From positions 1-10,670 of the forward strand of contig CAKSGA010000082.1 in NCBI GenBank assembly GCA_934454435.1: a stretch of DNA of 10,670 bases. Direction: 5' to 3'. Every line of letters starts with the position of its first letter. Within the stretch, counting starts at the first letter, position 1. The notes beneath the pieces were generated by a model. It saw only the letters and a program-made list of their open reading frames with translations, was not told the DNA's origin and searched no databases. Positions 1 through 6,605 of this stretch are shown here, one piece after another. The translations under genes and the position numbers were made by a program. Origin of the DNA: an uncultured Oscillospiraceae bacterium (lineage in GTDB: Bacteria > Bacillota > Clostridia > Oscillospirales > Ruminococcaceae).

Positions 1-657
1 GTACTCTACCCGGCGATGGAGGACTACGTGCTGGATATCATCATGGGTAACGGTCCGTCGGCACGGTCAATACGTATCGATCTGCCCAAATTCACGCTGA
101 TCGGTGCCACGACACGCTCGGGACAGCTTTCTGCACCGCTGCGTGACAGGTTCGGCGTTATCCAGCGACTGGAATTGTACGCTCCGGAGGAGCTTTGCAG
201 CATCGTGCAGCGTTCGGCGATAATCCTTGCGATACCCTGTACCAAAGACGGCGCCATGGAGATCGCAAGGCGCTCCAGGGGAACACCGAGAATTGCGAAC
301 CGTCTGCTGAAGAGGGTCCGTGACTACGCCGAGGTGCTCGGTGACGGAAAGATAACCCGTGAGATAGCAGACATCGCCCTTGCCCGTGAGGATATCGACC
401 GGCTGGGGCTTGACAGGCTCGACCGCAGGTTCCTGGAGATGATAATAAAGGGCTACAACGGCGGACCGGTGGGGCTTGAAACGCTGGCTTCCGCACTCGG
501 TGAGGAGTCGGTGACGCTGGAGGAGGTCTGCGAGCCGTTCCTTATGCAGCTCGGCTTTATCGCAAGGACTCCCCGGGGACGCACCGCAACGGCGCTCGCC
601 TATAAACATCTGGGTATACTGAAAGACGGTCAGCAGACGCTGGATGGCATAGAATAA
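1..657 (+). CDS. ruvB: RuvB, Holliday junction branch-migration ATPase (3' part, 5' end outside window)
   Basis: C-terminal 218 codons of RuvB, the AAA+ motor that with RuvA drives branch migration of Holliday junctions in recombinational repair. The reading frame is open from base 1, so the gene enters from upstream; the ATG at 16 is internal. Walker A and B are missing because they lie upstream. What remains is the RuvB hallmark stretch [20 protein letters not shown], the sensor-1 segment GATTRSG (window residues 35-41) and the LRDRFG arginine-finger region (47-52). The winged-helix DNA-binding domain follows, with [13 protein letters not shown] (151-163), [10 protein letters not shown] and TPRGRTAT (190-197). 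The end matches the usual RuvB C-terminus, so the gene looks intact at its 3' end. RuvA is expected just upstream but cannot be seen. Identity is very secure; only the start is missing. Confidence 0.97.
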   Translation, partial: VLYPAMEDYVLDIIMGNGPSARSIRIDLPKFTLIGATTRSGQLSAPLRDRFGVIQRLELYAPEELCSIVQRSAIILAIPCTKDGAMEIARRSRGTPRIANRLLKRVRDYAEVLGDGKITREIADIALAREDIDRLGLDRLDRRFLEMIIKGYNGGPVGLETLASALGEESVTLEEVCEPFLMQLGFIARTPRGRTATALAYKHLGILKDGQQTLDGIE

Positions 658-677
658 ATAATAATTCATAATAATTC
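658..677 (+). repeat. Tandem 10-bp direct repeat in the ruvB-glmM gap
   Basis: The unit ATAATAATTC occurs twice head to tail at 658-667 and 668-677, starting at the base after the ruvB stop codon. The second copy runs into the palindrome at 673-690. It stands out because it is pure AT-rich sequence in a GC-rich window. Function is unknown; it may be part of a dispersed intergenic element. Confidence 0.7.
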
Positions 678-690
678 GGAATTCCGAATT
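673..690. repeat. Perfect 18-bp palindrome upstream of glmM
   Basis: AATTCGGAATTCCGAATT is identical to its own reverse complement, with its centre between 681 and 682. It could be a dyad operator-like site or part of a dispersed palindromic repeat. As RNA it could form only a small hairpin, because a perfect palindrome has no spare loop bases. No T-run follows, so it does not look like an intrinsic terminator. It ends 19 nt before the preferred glmM start. Confidence 0.75.
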
Positions 691-697
691 CAATATG

Positions 698-701
698 GGG
701 G
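698..701 (+). promoter_or_regulatory. Weak Shine-Dalgarno-like G run for glmM
   Basis: A G-rich run lies about 8 nt before the ATG at 710. No comparable purine run precedes the alternative ATG at 695, where the upstream bases are the end of the palindrome. This and family conservation favour 710. The site is weaker than the other ribosome binding sites in this window. Confidence 0.4.
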
Positions 702-709
702 TATGGGTC

Positions 710-2071
710 ATGGGAAGATTATTTGGAACAGACGGAGCACGTGGCGTGGCAGTCACCGAGCTCACATGTGAAAGAGCGATGGAGATAGGCAGGGCGGCTG
801 CTTACGTCCTGACCAAAGAGAGCGGAAAGGCTCACCCGAATATTCTGGTGGGCATGGATACGAGAATTTCCTCAAAGATACTGGAGGCGGCGCTGTCAGC
901 GGGTCTTGCCTCGGTGGGAGCGAATGCGCTCCAGCTTGGCGTTGTGCCTACTCCGGCGGTGGCTTTCCTTGTCAGGGAATACCATGCGGACGCCGGGGTC
1001 ATGATCTCCGCTTCGCACAATACGGTCGAGTACAACGGCATAAAGCTGTTCTCAGCTGAGGGCTTCAAGCTCCCGGACAGCGTTGAGGAGGAGATAGAGG
1101 CGCTTATCCTCGACAAGACCGTGGAAATACCGCTGTGCAGCGGCACTGAGGTCGGCAGGATAACAAGACTTGCCAGCGCCTGCAAGGACTACATACAGCA
1201 TATCAGGGACTGCGCCGGTGCGGGTCACTATGCAGGGGACAGCAGCCGCTTCTGCTTCGACTGCGCAAATGGAAGCTCCGCAGCGACCGCACGCAAGCTG
1301 TTCGCTTATCTCGGGGATAACTGTGAGTTCATCGCTGACGAGCCGGACGGCACCAACATCAACGACAACTGCGGCTCCACCCATATCGGCCAGCTCTGTG
1401 AGTATGTGAAGAACGGCGGCATGTCCGCAGGATTTGCATTCGACGGCGATGCCGACAGGTGCCTTGCGGTGGACGAAAACGGAAATGTCATCGACGGCGA
1501 CAGGATCATCGCAGTCCTCGCAAAGCGCATGAAGGAAAAGGGGCTGCTCAAGGGCAATGCTGCGGTGGTCACGGTGATGAGCAATCTCGGCTTCCACGAT
1601 TTCATGAAGGAGAGCGGCATAAAGACCGTCTGCGCAAAGGTCGGCGACAGATATGTGCTGGAGGAAATGCGCAAAAATGGCTATAATATAGGTGGCGAGC
1701 AGTCCGGGCATATAATCCTGCTGGATCATGCGACCACGGGTGATGGTCAGCTTACCGCCGCCATGCTGATAAAGGTCATGCAGGAGACCGGGAAGTCCCT
1801 CTCGCAGCTTTGCGGGGATATCGTGGACTACCCGCAGCTCCTGGTGAATGTTAAGATAACCGAGAGCGGCAAGGGAAAGTGGAACAAGGTCCCGGCTATT
1901 ATGGACTGCATTTCCGCAGCCGAAAGTGAGCTCGGCTCAAACGGCAGGGTGCTGGTGCGTGAGAGCGGAACGGAGCCCCTGGTGCGTGTCATGGTCGAGG
2001 GCAAGGACATGGATATGGTAAAGCGCCTTGCGGACGGTATCGCAGAAGAGGTCAGGAAGAACCTGACATAA
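710..2071 (+). CDS. glmM: Phosphoglucosamine mutase GlmM
   Basis: Converts glucosamine-6-phosphate to glucosamine-1-phosphate in the cytoplasm, the step before UDP-GlcNAc synthesis for peptidoglycan. From ATG 710 the protein is 453 aa, normal for GlmM, and begins with the family-typical MGRLFGTDGARG. An in-frame ATG at 695 would add MGVWV and is less likely. All alpha-D-phosphohexomutase sites are present: the phosphoserine loop ISASHN with catalytic Ser102, the metal loop DGDADR (245-250), the sugar-binding loop GGEQSGH (328-334) and the phosphate-binding loop RESGTEPLVRV (417-427). The residue after SASHN is Thr where Pro is common. In many Firmicutes glmM follows cdaA-cdaR; here it follows ruvB, so that linkage is absent. 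The gene is 11 nt from the next one, suggesting cotranscription. Autophosphorylation at Ser102 is expected from the family. Confidence 0.96.
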   Translation: MGRLFGTDGARGVAVTELTCERAMEIGRAAAYVLTKESGKAHPNILVGMDTRISSKILEAALSAGLASVGANALQLGVVPTPAVAFLVREYHADAGVMISASHNTVEYNGIKLFSAEGFKLPDSVEEEIEALILDKTVEIPLCSGTEVGRITRLASACKDYIQHIRDCAGAGHYAGDSSRFCFDCANGSSAATARKLFAYLGDNCEFIADEPDGTNINDNCGSTHIGQLCEYVKNGGMSAGFAFDGDADRCLAVDENGNVIDGDRIIAVLAKRMKEKGLLKGNAAVVTVMSNLGFHDFMKESGIKTVCAKVGDRYVLEEMRKNGYNIGGEQSGHIILLDHATTGDGQLTAAMLIKVMQETGKSLSQLCGDIVDYPQLLVNVKITESGKGKWNKVPAIMDCISAAESELGSNGRVLVRESGTEPLVRVMVEGKDMDMVKRLADGIAEEVRKNLT

Positions 2072-2072
2072 C

Positions 2073-2078
2073 GGAGGG
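2073..2078 (+). promoter_or_regulatory. Shine-Dalgarno site of the Imm1-like gene
   Basis: GGAGGG lies 4 nt before ATG 2083 and directly after the glmM stop codon. It is strong support that the small downstream reading frame is translated. Confidence 0.75.
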
Positions 2079-2082
2079 AAAC

Positions 2083-2442
2083 ATGCTGGTTTGTGCAAAC
2101 AACGGGAACTTCCCGGCGGAGGATATGGAACAGCTCAGGGCTGCGCTGAATGCCGCCTGCGGAGAGATATGGCTCGGAGAGGGGACGGACTCCTACCCCT
2201 GCATAGCGATACTCTGCTGCGAGGACGGGGCTTCCGTCAACTATTTTGAGAGCGAGGGCGGAACGGCGTATGTTTCCATCGGCGACCGCAAAAAGCACGG
2301 AACTATAGACGTGAACATAGACGGCGAGATGTATCAGCTTGACCGAGGTCAGATAGTCCCGCAGGAAAGGATACTCGACATTGCGGCGGAGTTCATGAAG
2401 AAAATGAAGCTGCCGGGGTGCGTGGAGTGGGAGAAAATCTGA
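2083..2442 (+). CDS. Imm1-like small cytoplasmic protein (putative orphan immunity protein)
   Basis: A 119-aa acidic protein with no signal peptide or membrane segment. The pattern resembles the Imm1 family of polymorphic-toxin immunity proteins: a short N-terminal helix region, a central beta-rich part with PCIAILCCEDGASVNYF and GGTAYVSIGD, then a strand pair around TIDVNIDGEMYQL, a IVPQERILDIAAEFM helix, and a closing LPGCVEW segment. In Imm1 proteins the order is likewise a Y-x-L-like strand, a YF..EGG..Y block, an 'IP/VP....A..EF' helix and a terminal P..V.W. This match is by eye only. The GGAGGG site 4 nt upstream and the codon use support a real gene. No toxin, secretion gene or Rhs/YD repeat is nearby, so if it is an immunity protein it is an orphan. 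Alternatively it is an uncharacterised protein of similar fold. Confidence 0.6.
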   Translation: MLVCANNGNFPAEDMEQLRAALNAACGEIWLGEGTDSYPCIAILCCEDGASVNYFESEGGTAYVSIGDRKKHGTIDVNIDGEMYQLDRGQIVPQERILDIAAEFMKKMKLPGCVEWEKI

Positions 2443-2451
2443 CCAGATCAT

Positions 2452-2457
2452 AAGGAG
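2452..2457 (+). promoter_or_regulatory. Shine-Dalgarno site of the GyrI-like gene
   Basis: AAGGAG lies 6 nt before ATG 2464, inside the 21-nt gap after the Imm1-like gene. It fixes the start at 2464. I see no promoter in this short gap. Confidence 0.7.
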
Positions 2458-2463
2458 CGAAAA

Positions 2464-3096
2464 ATGCCGTTTGACTTCAAGAAAGAATACAAAGAATTCT
2501 ATATACCGCCTAAGAAACCGGGTATAGTGAAAATTCCGAAGATGAATTACATTGCTGTCCGTGGAAAGGGCGACCCAAACAGCGAGGGCGGAGAATACAA
2601 AAATTCCATCGGAATGCTGTACGCCGTTGCTTTCACGATAAAAATGAGCAAGATGGGCAGCCATAAAATCAATGGGTACTTTGATTACGTTGTGCCGCCG
2701 CTGGAGGGGTTCTGGTGGCAGGAGGGCGCTGACGGCATTGATTATTCTCACAAGGAAGCTTTCAGTTTCATCTCGGTCATTCGGCTGCCGGATTTCGTTA
2801 CGAAAGAAGAATTTGATTGGGCAGTAGCTGAGGCTGAGAGAAAGAAGAAAATCGACCTTTCAAAGGTAGAATTCTTCACGTATGACGAAGGCGAGTGCGT
2901 CCAGTGCATGCACATCGGTGCATATGACGATGAACCGGCAACAATAAAAGCTATGCACGAATACGCAACGCAGAACGGATATGTTACAGATATTTCGCCG
3001 ACTCGAATGCACCATGAAATATATTTATCAGATCCGAGAAAATGTGCGCCGGAAAAGTTGAAAACAGTTGTTCGCCACCCGGTAAAACCCAGGTGA
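2464..3096 (+). CDS. GyrI-like small-molecule-binding domain protein
   Basis: A 210-aa soluble protein of the stand-alone GyrI-like family (SHS2-duplication fold, related to the effector domain of BmrR/SbmC and to Listeria Lin2189). Visible family segments are FDFKKEYKEFY (3-13), the strand PKMNYIAVRGKGDPN, the aromatic core PPLEGFWWQEG (about 79-89), ISVIRLPDFV, VEFFTYDEGECVQCMHIG with YDDEPA, and the C-terminal HHEIYLSDPRKCAPEKLKT. Length and order are as in full-length relatives, so it seems intact. Some GyrI-like proteins bind drugs or hydrolyse reactive cyclopropane-bearing DNA alkylators; whether this one does is not shown. There is no DNA-binding domain. Codon use differs from its neighbours: Lys is AAA about as often as AAG, and GAA, ATT, GAT and TAT are common, which hints at recent acquisition or lower expression. 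Confidence 0.88.
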   Translation: MPFDFKKEYKEFYIPPKKPGIVKIPKMNYIAVRGKGDPNSEGGEYKNSIGMLYAVAFTIKMSKMGSHKINGYFDYVVPPLEGFWWQEGADGIDYSHKEAFSFISVIRLPDFVTKEEFDWAVAEAERKKKIDLSKVEFFTYDEGECVQCMHIGAYDDEPATIKAMHEYATQNGYVTDISPTRMHHEIYLSDPRKCAPEKLKTVVRHPVKPR

Positions 3097-3117
3097 GCAT
3101 TTGAAATATGCAGGAAC

Positions 3118-3123
3118 AGAGGA
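3118..3123 (+). promoter_or_regulatory. Shine-Dalgarno site that favours start 3131
   Basis: AGAGGA lies 7 nt before ATG 3131. A competing AGGTGA at 3091-3096, overlapping the upstream stop codon, lies 4 nt before a TTG at 3101. The ATG start is preferred because the family-like sequence begins at MRLSDKW. Confidence 0.5.
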
Positions 3124-3130
3124 CAAAAGA

Positions 3131-3994
3131 ATGAGATTATCAGACAAATGGCAGGACTACTGCCTTATCGACACATCAGACGGCGAGCGGCTGGAGCGCT
3201 GGGGCGACGTCACCCTTATCCGCCCGGACCCGCAGATAATCTGGAAGTGCACCGGCGAGGCGCCGGAATGGCGCAGCGCCCATGCAAAGTACAACCGTTC
3301 GTCCTCCGGCGGCGGTTCCTGGGACTACCGCAGGAAGCTGCCGGAGAGCTGGCAGATAAGGTACGGCGAGCTCACGTTCATGGTGAAGCCCACGGGTTTC
3401 AAGCATACCGGGCTGTTCCCGGAGCAGGCGGTCAACTGGGACTACTGCATGGACGCCATTCGCAGCGCCGGCCGCCCGATAAACGTGCTGAACCTCTTTG
3501 CCTACACCGGCGGAGCCACCCTCGCATGTGCGGCGGCAGGAGCCTCCGTGTGCCATGTGGACGCAGTAAAGGGTATGGTGGACTGGGCACGCACCAATGC
3601 GAAGCTCTCAGGCCTGTCGGACAAGCCGATACGATGGATAGTGGACGACGCCCAGAAGTTCATCAGCCGTGAAATACGCCGTGGGAACCACTATGACGGC
3701 ATAATTCTCGACCCGCCGAGCTACGGACGGGGAACTAACGGCGAGATGTGGAAGCTCGAGGACTGTATTTACGACCTCATGGAGAGCTGCACGCAGCTTC
3801 TTTCGGACAAGCCGCTGTTCGTGCTGCTGAACAGCTACACCACCGGTCTTTCCGCCAGCGTCATGAGCTATCTGCTCCAGATGACGGTGGGCAGGCGGTT
3901 CGATATCACGGTGGACTCCCAGGAGATCGGGCTCCCGGTAAGACAGACCGGAATGGCGCTCCCGGCGGGAAGCACTGCGATAGTTCATTTTTGA
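3131..3994 (+). CDS. Class I SAM-dependent methyltransferase, RlmI-like (probable rRNA methyltransferase)
   Basis: A 287-aa cytoplasmic methyltransferase. The N-terminal ~90 residues form a beta-rich domain (RWGDVTLIRPDPQIIW, then LTFMVKPTGFKHTGLFPEQAVNWD). A Rossmann-fold SAM domain follows, with motif I NLFAYTGGATLACAAAGA, the acidic motif II HVDAVKGMVDWARTN, and motif IV DGIILDPPSYGRG. The GLFPEQ block, motif I and DPPSY are typical of the RlmI/RlmL-K type of 23S rRNA methyltransferases. The PUA domain at the N-terminus of E. coli RlmI is not present, so the exact target base is uncertain. The start is taken at ATG 3131 with AGAGGA upstream; TTG 3101 would add ten residues. It ends 19 nt before the ECF ATPase gene. 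Function as an RNA methyltransferase is likely; the specific product is inferred only. Confidence 0.85.
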   Translation: MRLSDKWQDYCLIDTSDGERLERWGDVTLIRPDPQIIWKCTGEAPEWRSAHAKYNRSSSGGGSWDYRRKLPESWQIRYGELTFMVKPTGFKHTGLFPEQAVNWDYCMDAIRSAGRPINVLNLFAYTGGATLACAAAGASVCHVDAVKGMVDWARTNAKLSGLSDKPIRWIVDDAQKFISREIRRGNHYDGIILDPPSYGRGTNGEMWKLEDCIYDLMESCTQLLSDKPLFVLLNSYTTGLSASVMSYLLQMTVGRRFDITVDSQEIGLPVRQTGMALPAGSTAIVHF

Positions 3995-4001
3995 GAATAA
4001 C

Positions 4002-4007
4002 AGGTGA
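4002..4007 (+). promoter_or_regulatory. Shine-Dalgarno site for the TTG start of ecfA
   Basis: AGGTGA lies 6 nt before TTG 4014. The encoded [13 protein letters not shown] is a normal N-terminus of an ECF ATPase, and no ATG or GTG would retain the first beta strand, so TTG is very likely the real start. Confidence 0.75.
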
Positions 4008-4013
4008 AATTAC

Positions 4014-5765
4014 TTGAACATTATAGAAGTTGAAAACCTTACCTTTGATTATATTTCCCGGGACGAAAACGGCAACGAGATAAGCCGCAGCAACGTTCTG
4101 AAGGACGTCAGCCTTTCGGTCCCGGAGGGACAGTTCCTGGCGGTGCTGGGTCACAACGGCTGCGGAAAGTCAACCCTTGCAAAGCACTTCAATGCGATAC
4201 TCACGCCGACCTCAGGAAAGGTCACGGTGGCGGGCATGGACACCTCAGACGAGGACAGGCTGTTCGATATCCGCCAGACGGTGGGCATGGTGTTCCAGAA
4301 CCCCGACAATCAGCTTGTAGCCACGATAGTCGAGGAGGACGTTGCGTTCGCACCGGAGAACATGGGAGTCCCCCAGCCGGAGATACGCCAGAGAGTGGAC
4401 GACGCCCTCAGGCAGGTGGATATGTACGAGTACCGGGAGCATGCCCCGCATCAGCTTTCCGGCGGCCAGAAGCAGCGTGTGGCCATCGCCGGTGTGATCG
4501 CCATGCAGCCTAAGTGCATAGTCATGGACGAGCCCACCGCAATGCTCGACCCCAAGGGGCGCCGGGAGGTCATGAACACTATCCACACCCTCAACCGGGA
4601 AAAGGGCATCACCGTGATACTCATAACCCATTACATGGACGAGGCTGCCCAGGCTGACCGTGTGGTGGTCATGGACGGCGGAAATATCATCATGGACGAC
4701 GTTCCGAAGAAGATATTCTCCCAGGTAAAGCGGCTGCGTGCCGTGGGGCTGGACGTTCCGCAGGTGACGGAGCTGTGCGATATGCTCATTGAAAAAGGCG
4801 TCGATATTTCCCCGGAAATAATACATGAGCAGGAATGCGCCGAGGCGCTGTACAGGCTCACAGAGGGAAAGAGCGCAGTGCTCCCTCCGGCGCCGGAGGA
4901 GAGCGTGCAGGACGACCGCCCGGTGGTATTAAAGTCAGACCGGGTGACATACAAATACAGCGTGGGCACTCCGTTTGAAAAGACCGCTGTGGACAGCGTG
5001 GAGCTTGATATACGCCAGGGCGAATTCGTCGGCATAATAGGTCACACCGGCAGTGGAAAGTCCACACTGATACAGCACTTCAACGGGCTTGTCAAGCCGA
5101 CCTCCGGGCGTGTGCTGGTGGACGGCACGGATATCTGGAGCAAGGGCGTAAATATACGGGATATCCGCTTCAGGGTGGGACTTGTGTTCCAGTATTCCGA
5201 GCACCAGCTTTTCGAGGAGACCGTGGCGAAGGACATCGCCTACGGCCCTAAGAACATGGGACTTTCCGAGGACGAGATAAAGGAGCGTGTGCGCAGCGCC
5301 GCCCGGAGCATGGATATCGTAAAGCTGCTGGATAAATCGCCGTTCGAGCTTTCGGGCGGACAGCAGCGCAGGGTCGCACTGGCGGGCGTGCTTGCCATGG
5401 ACCCGGAGGTGCTCATTCTTGACGAGCCCGCCGCAGGTCTTGACCCGAAGGGCCGTGACAAGATACTCGGCATGATAAAGCAGTACCACGAACAGTACGG
5501 CAAGACTATCCTGCTGGTGTCACACTCGATGGAGGACATCGTGAAGTACGCAGGCAGGGTGCTTGTCATGAACAAGAGCCGCCTGTTCTGCTATGATACC
5601 GTGGACAGGGTATTCGCAAGAACTGAGGAGCTCGCAAAAATAGGCCTTGACGTACCACAGGTCACAAGAATGAGCCATATCCTGAAGTCCCTCGGGACAG
5701 ATATCGGGAATGACATCTACACTACAGAGAGAGCGGCGGAACGTCTGCTGCCGCTCATAAAGTAA
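4014..5765 (+). CDS. Energy-coupling factor transporter ATPase, fused EcfA1-EcfA2
   Basis: The ATP-hydrolysing part of an ECF transporter for vitamins or metal ions, acting at the inner face of the membrane with EcfT and exchangeable S components. At 583 aa it holds two complete ABC domains in one chain, where most Firmicutes have two genes of about 280 aa. Domain 1: Walker [10 protein letters not shown] (46-54), Q-loop Gln95, LSGGQ (148-152), Walker B and DEPTAMLDP (172-180), switch His206. Domain 2: GHTGSGKST (343-351), Q-loop Gln393, LSGGQ (446-450), DEPAAGLDP (470-478), His504. Domain 1 looks like EcfA1 and domain 2 like EcfA2. Each half ends with a helical tail containing GLDVPQVT (245-252 and 544-551), and a Pro/acidic linker (about 286-302) joins them. 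Both halves keep the catalytic Glu, so both sites should be active. Start is TTG. The ecfT gene follows after 15 nt. Confidence 0.96.
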   Translation: MNIIEVENLTFDYISRDENGNEISRSNVLKDVSLSVPEGQFLAVLGHNGCGKSTLAKHFNAILTPTSGKVTVAGMDTSDEDRLFDIRQTVGMVFQNPDNQLVATIVEEDVAFAPENMGVPQPEIRQRVDDALRQVDMYEYREHAPHQLSGGQKQRVAIAGVIAMQPKCIVMDEPTAMLDPKGRREVMNTIHTLNREKGITVILITHYMDEAAQADRVVVMDGGNIIMDDVPKKIFSQVKRLRAVGLDVPQVTELCDMLIEKGVDISPEIIHEQECAEALYRLTEGKSAVLPPAPEESVQDDRPVVLKSDRVTYKYSVGTPFEKTAVDSVELDIRQGEFVGIIGHTGSGKSTLIQHFNGLVKPTSGRVLVDGTDIWSKGVNIRDIRFRVGLVFQYSEHQLFEETVAKDIAYGPKNMGLSEDEIKERVRSAARSMDIVKLLDKSPFELSGGQQRRVALAGVLAMDPEVLILDEPAAGLDPKGRDKILGMIKQYHEQYGKTILLVSHSMEDIVKYAGRVLVMNKSRLFCYDTVDRVFARTEELAKIGLDVPQVTRMSHILKSLGTDIGNDIYTTERAAERLLPLIK

Positions 5766-5780
5766 GGACTAGAACAAAAG

Positions 5781-6593
5781 ATGATAAAGGATATTACTAT
5801 CGGACAGTATTTCCCCGGCAGCTCGGTCATTCACAGGCTGGACAGCCGTGTGAAGCTGGTGCTGGATATACTGTACCTTGTTATACTTTTCACGGCGCAG
5901 AGCTATACGGGTCTGCTGCTTGGCATGCTGTTCATGGTGGTGTGCTACATGCTGGCACGCATAAAGCTCATCATGATATTGAAGAGCGTCAGGCCGATAC
6001 TTCCGCTGATGATATTCACGGGTATTCTGAACGTGTTTTTCGTCAAGGGCGAAACGCCGCTGTTCCAGTGGGAGTTCATCTCCATTTACCCGGAGGGCAT
6101 CAACACGGCGCTGTTCATGCTGATAAGGGTGCTGACGCTCATCATCGGCATGTCGCTGCTGACCTACACCACGTCGCCCATCATGCTCACCGACGCCATC
6201 GAGCGGCTTCTTTCGCCTCTGAAAAAGATACATGTCCCGGTGCATGAGCTTTCCATGATGATGACCATTGCGCTGAGGTTCATTCCTACGCTGGTCGAGG
6301 AGACCGACAAGATAATGTCAGCACAGAAGGCAAGGGGCGCTGAGATGGACACCGGCGGACTTATCAGGAAAGCAAAGTCGCTCATTCCGGTACTGATACC
6401 GCTGTTCGTTTCTGCGTTCAAGCGTGCCAACGAACTCGCAACGGCGATGGAGTGCCGCTGCTACCACGGCGGCGAGGGCCGTACAAGGCTGAAGGTCATG
6501 CATACGGCTCCGAGGGACTATGTGGCTATAGGTGTCATGCTGCTGCTTTTCGCAGGCGTGATAGTAATAAACTGCTTCCCGGTGCTGCCCTGA
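5781..6593 (+). CDS. ecfT: Energy-coupling factor transporter transmembrane protein EcfT
   Basis: Membrane scaffold of the ECF transporter that couples the ATPases to the substrate-binding S component. It is 270 aa, normal length. The N-terminus carries the family signature GQYFPGSSVIHRLDSRVKL (8-26). Hydrophobic segments lie at about 27-58, 70-88, 107-130, 155-172 (partly amphipathic) and 246-266. The cytoplasmic coupling helices show the first Ala-Arg-Gly motif in AQKARGAEMD (ARG at 184-186). The second site reads AMECRCY (222-228), with Cys where Ala is usual in the Ala-Arg-X motif. ATG 5781 has only a distant TAAGGA at 5763-5768, so translation may depend partly on the upstream gene. No S component is adjacent, as is usual for group II ECF systems whose S genes are scattered. 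truA follows after 12 nt. Confidence 0.95.
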   Translation: MIKDITIGQYFPGSSVIHRLDSRVKLVLDILYLVILFTAQSYTGLLLGMLFMVVCYMLARIKLIMILKSVRPILPLMIFTGILNVFFVKGETPLFQWEFISIYPEGINTALFMLIRVLTLIIGMSLLTYTTSPIMLTDAIERLLSPLKKIHVPVHELSMMMTIALRFIPTLVEETDKIMSAQKARGAEMDTGGLIRKAKSLIPVLIPLFVSAFKRANELATAMECRCYHGGEGRTRLKVMHTAPRDYVAIGVMLLLFAGVIVINCFPVLP

Positions 6594-6594
6594 C

Positions 6595-6604
6595 GAGGTG
6601 AGGA
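6595..6604 (+). promoter_or_regulatory. Extended Shine-Dalgarno site for the TTG start of truA
   Basis: GAGGTGAGGA lies just upstream of TTG 6606 and right after the ecfT stop codon. It offers an AGGTGA with 4-nt spacing, supporting TTG as start. MRNLKVFIAYNG is a normal TruA N-terminus. Confidence 0.75.
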
Positions 6605-6605
6605 T

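Noticed and set aside
641..672. Promoter for glmM with TGGATG as -35 and CATAAT as -10
   Set aside because: The -35 match is poor and the spacing is 20 bp. The -10 match is expected by chance in such AT-rich sequence.
673..700. Palindrome as an intrinsic terminator of ruvB
   Set aside because: A perfect palindrome leaves no free loop, the stem is AT-rich and no T-run follows.
67..765. A 232-codon open frame on the - strand over ruvB and the glmM start
   Set aside because: It is antisense to conserved RuvB sequence and shows no protein family resemblance.
1828..2751. A 307-codon open frame on the - strand across glmM, the Imm1-like and GyrI-like genes
   Set aside because: It overlaps three + strand genes that have good ribosome binding sites and family motifs; the antisense translation has none.
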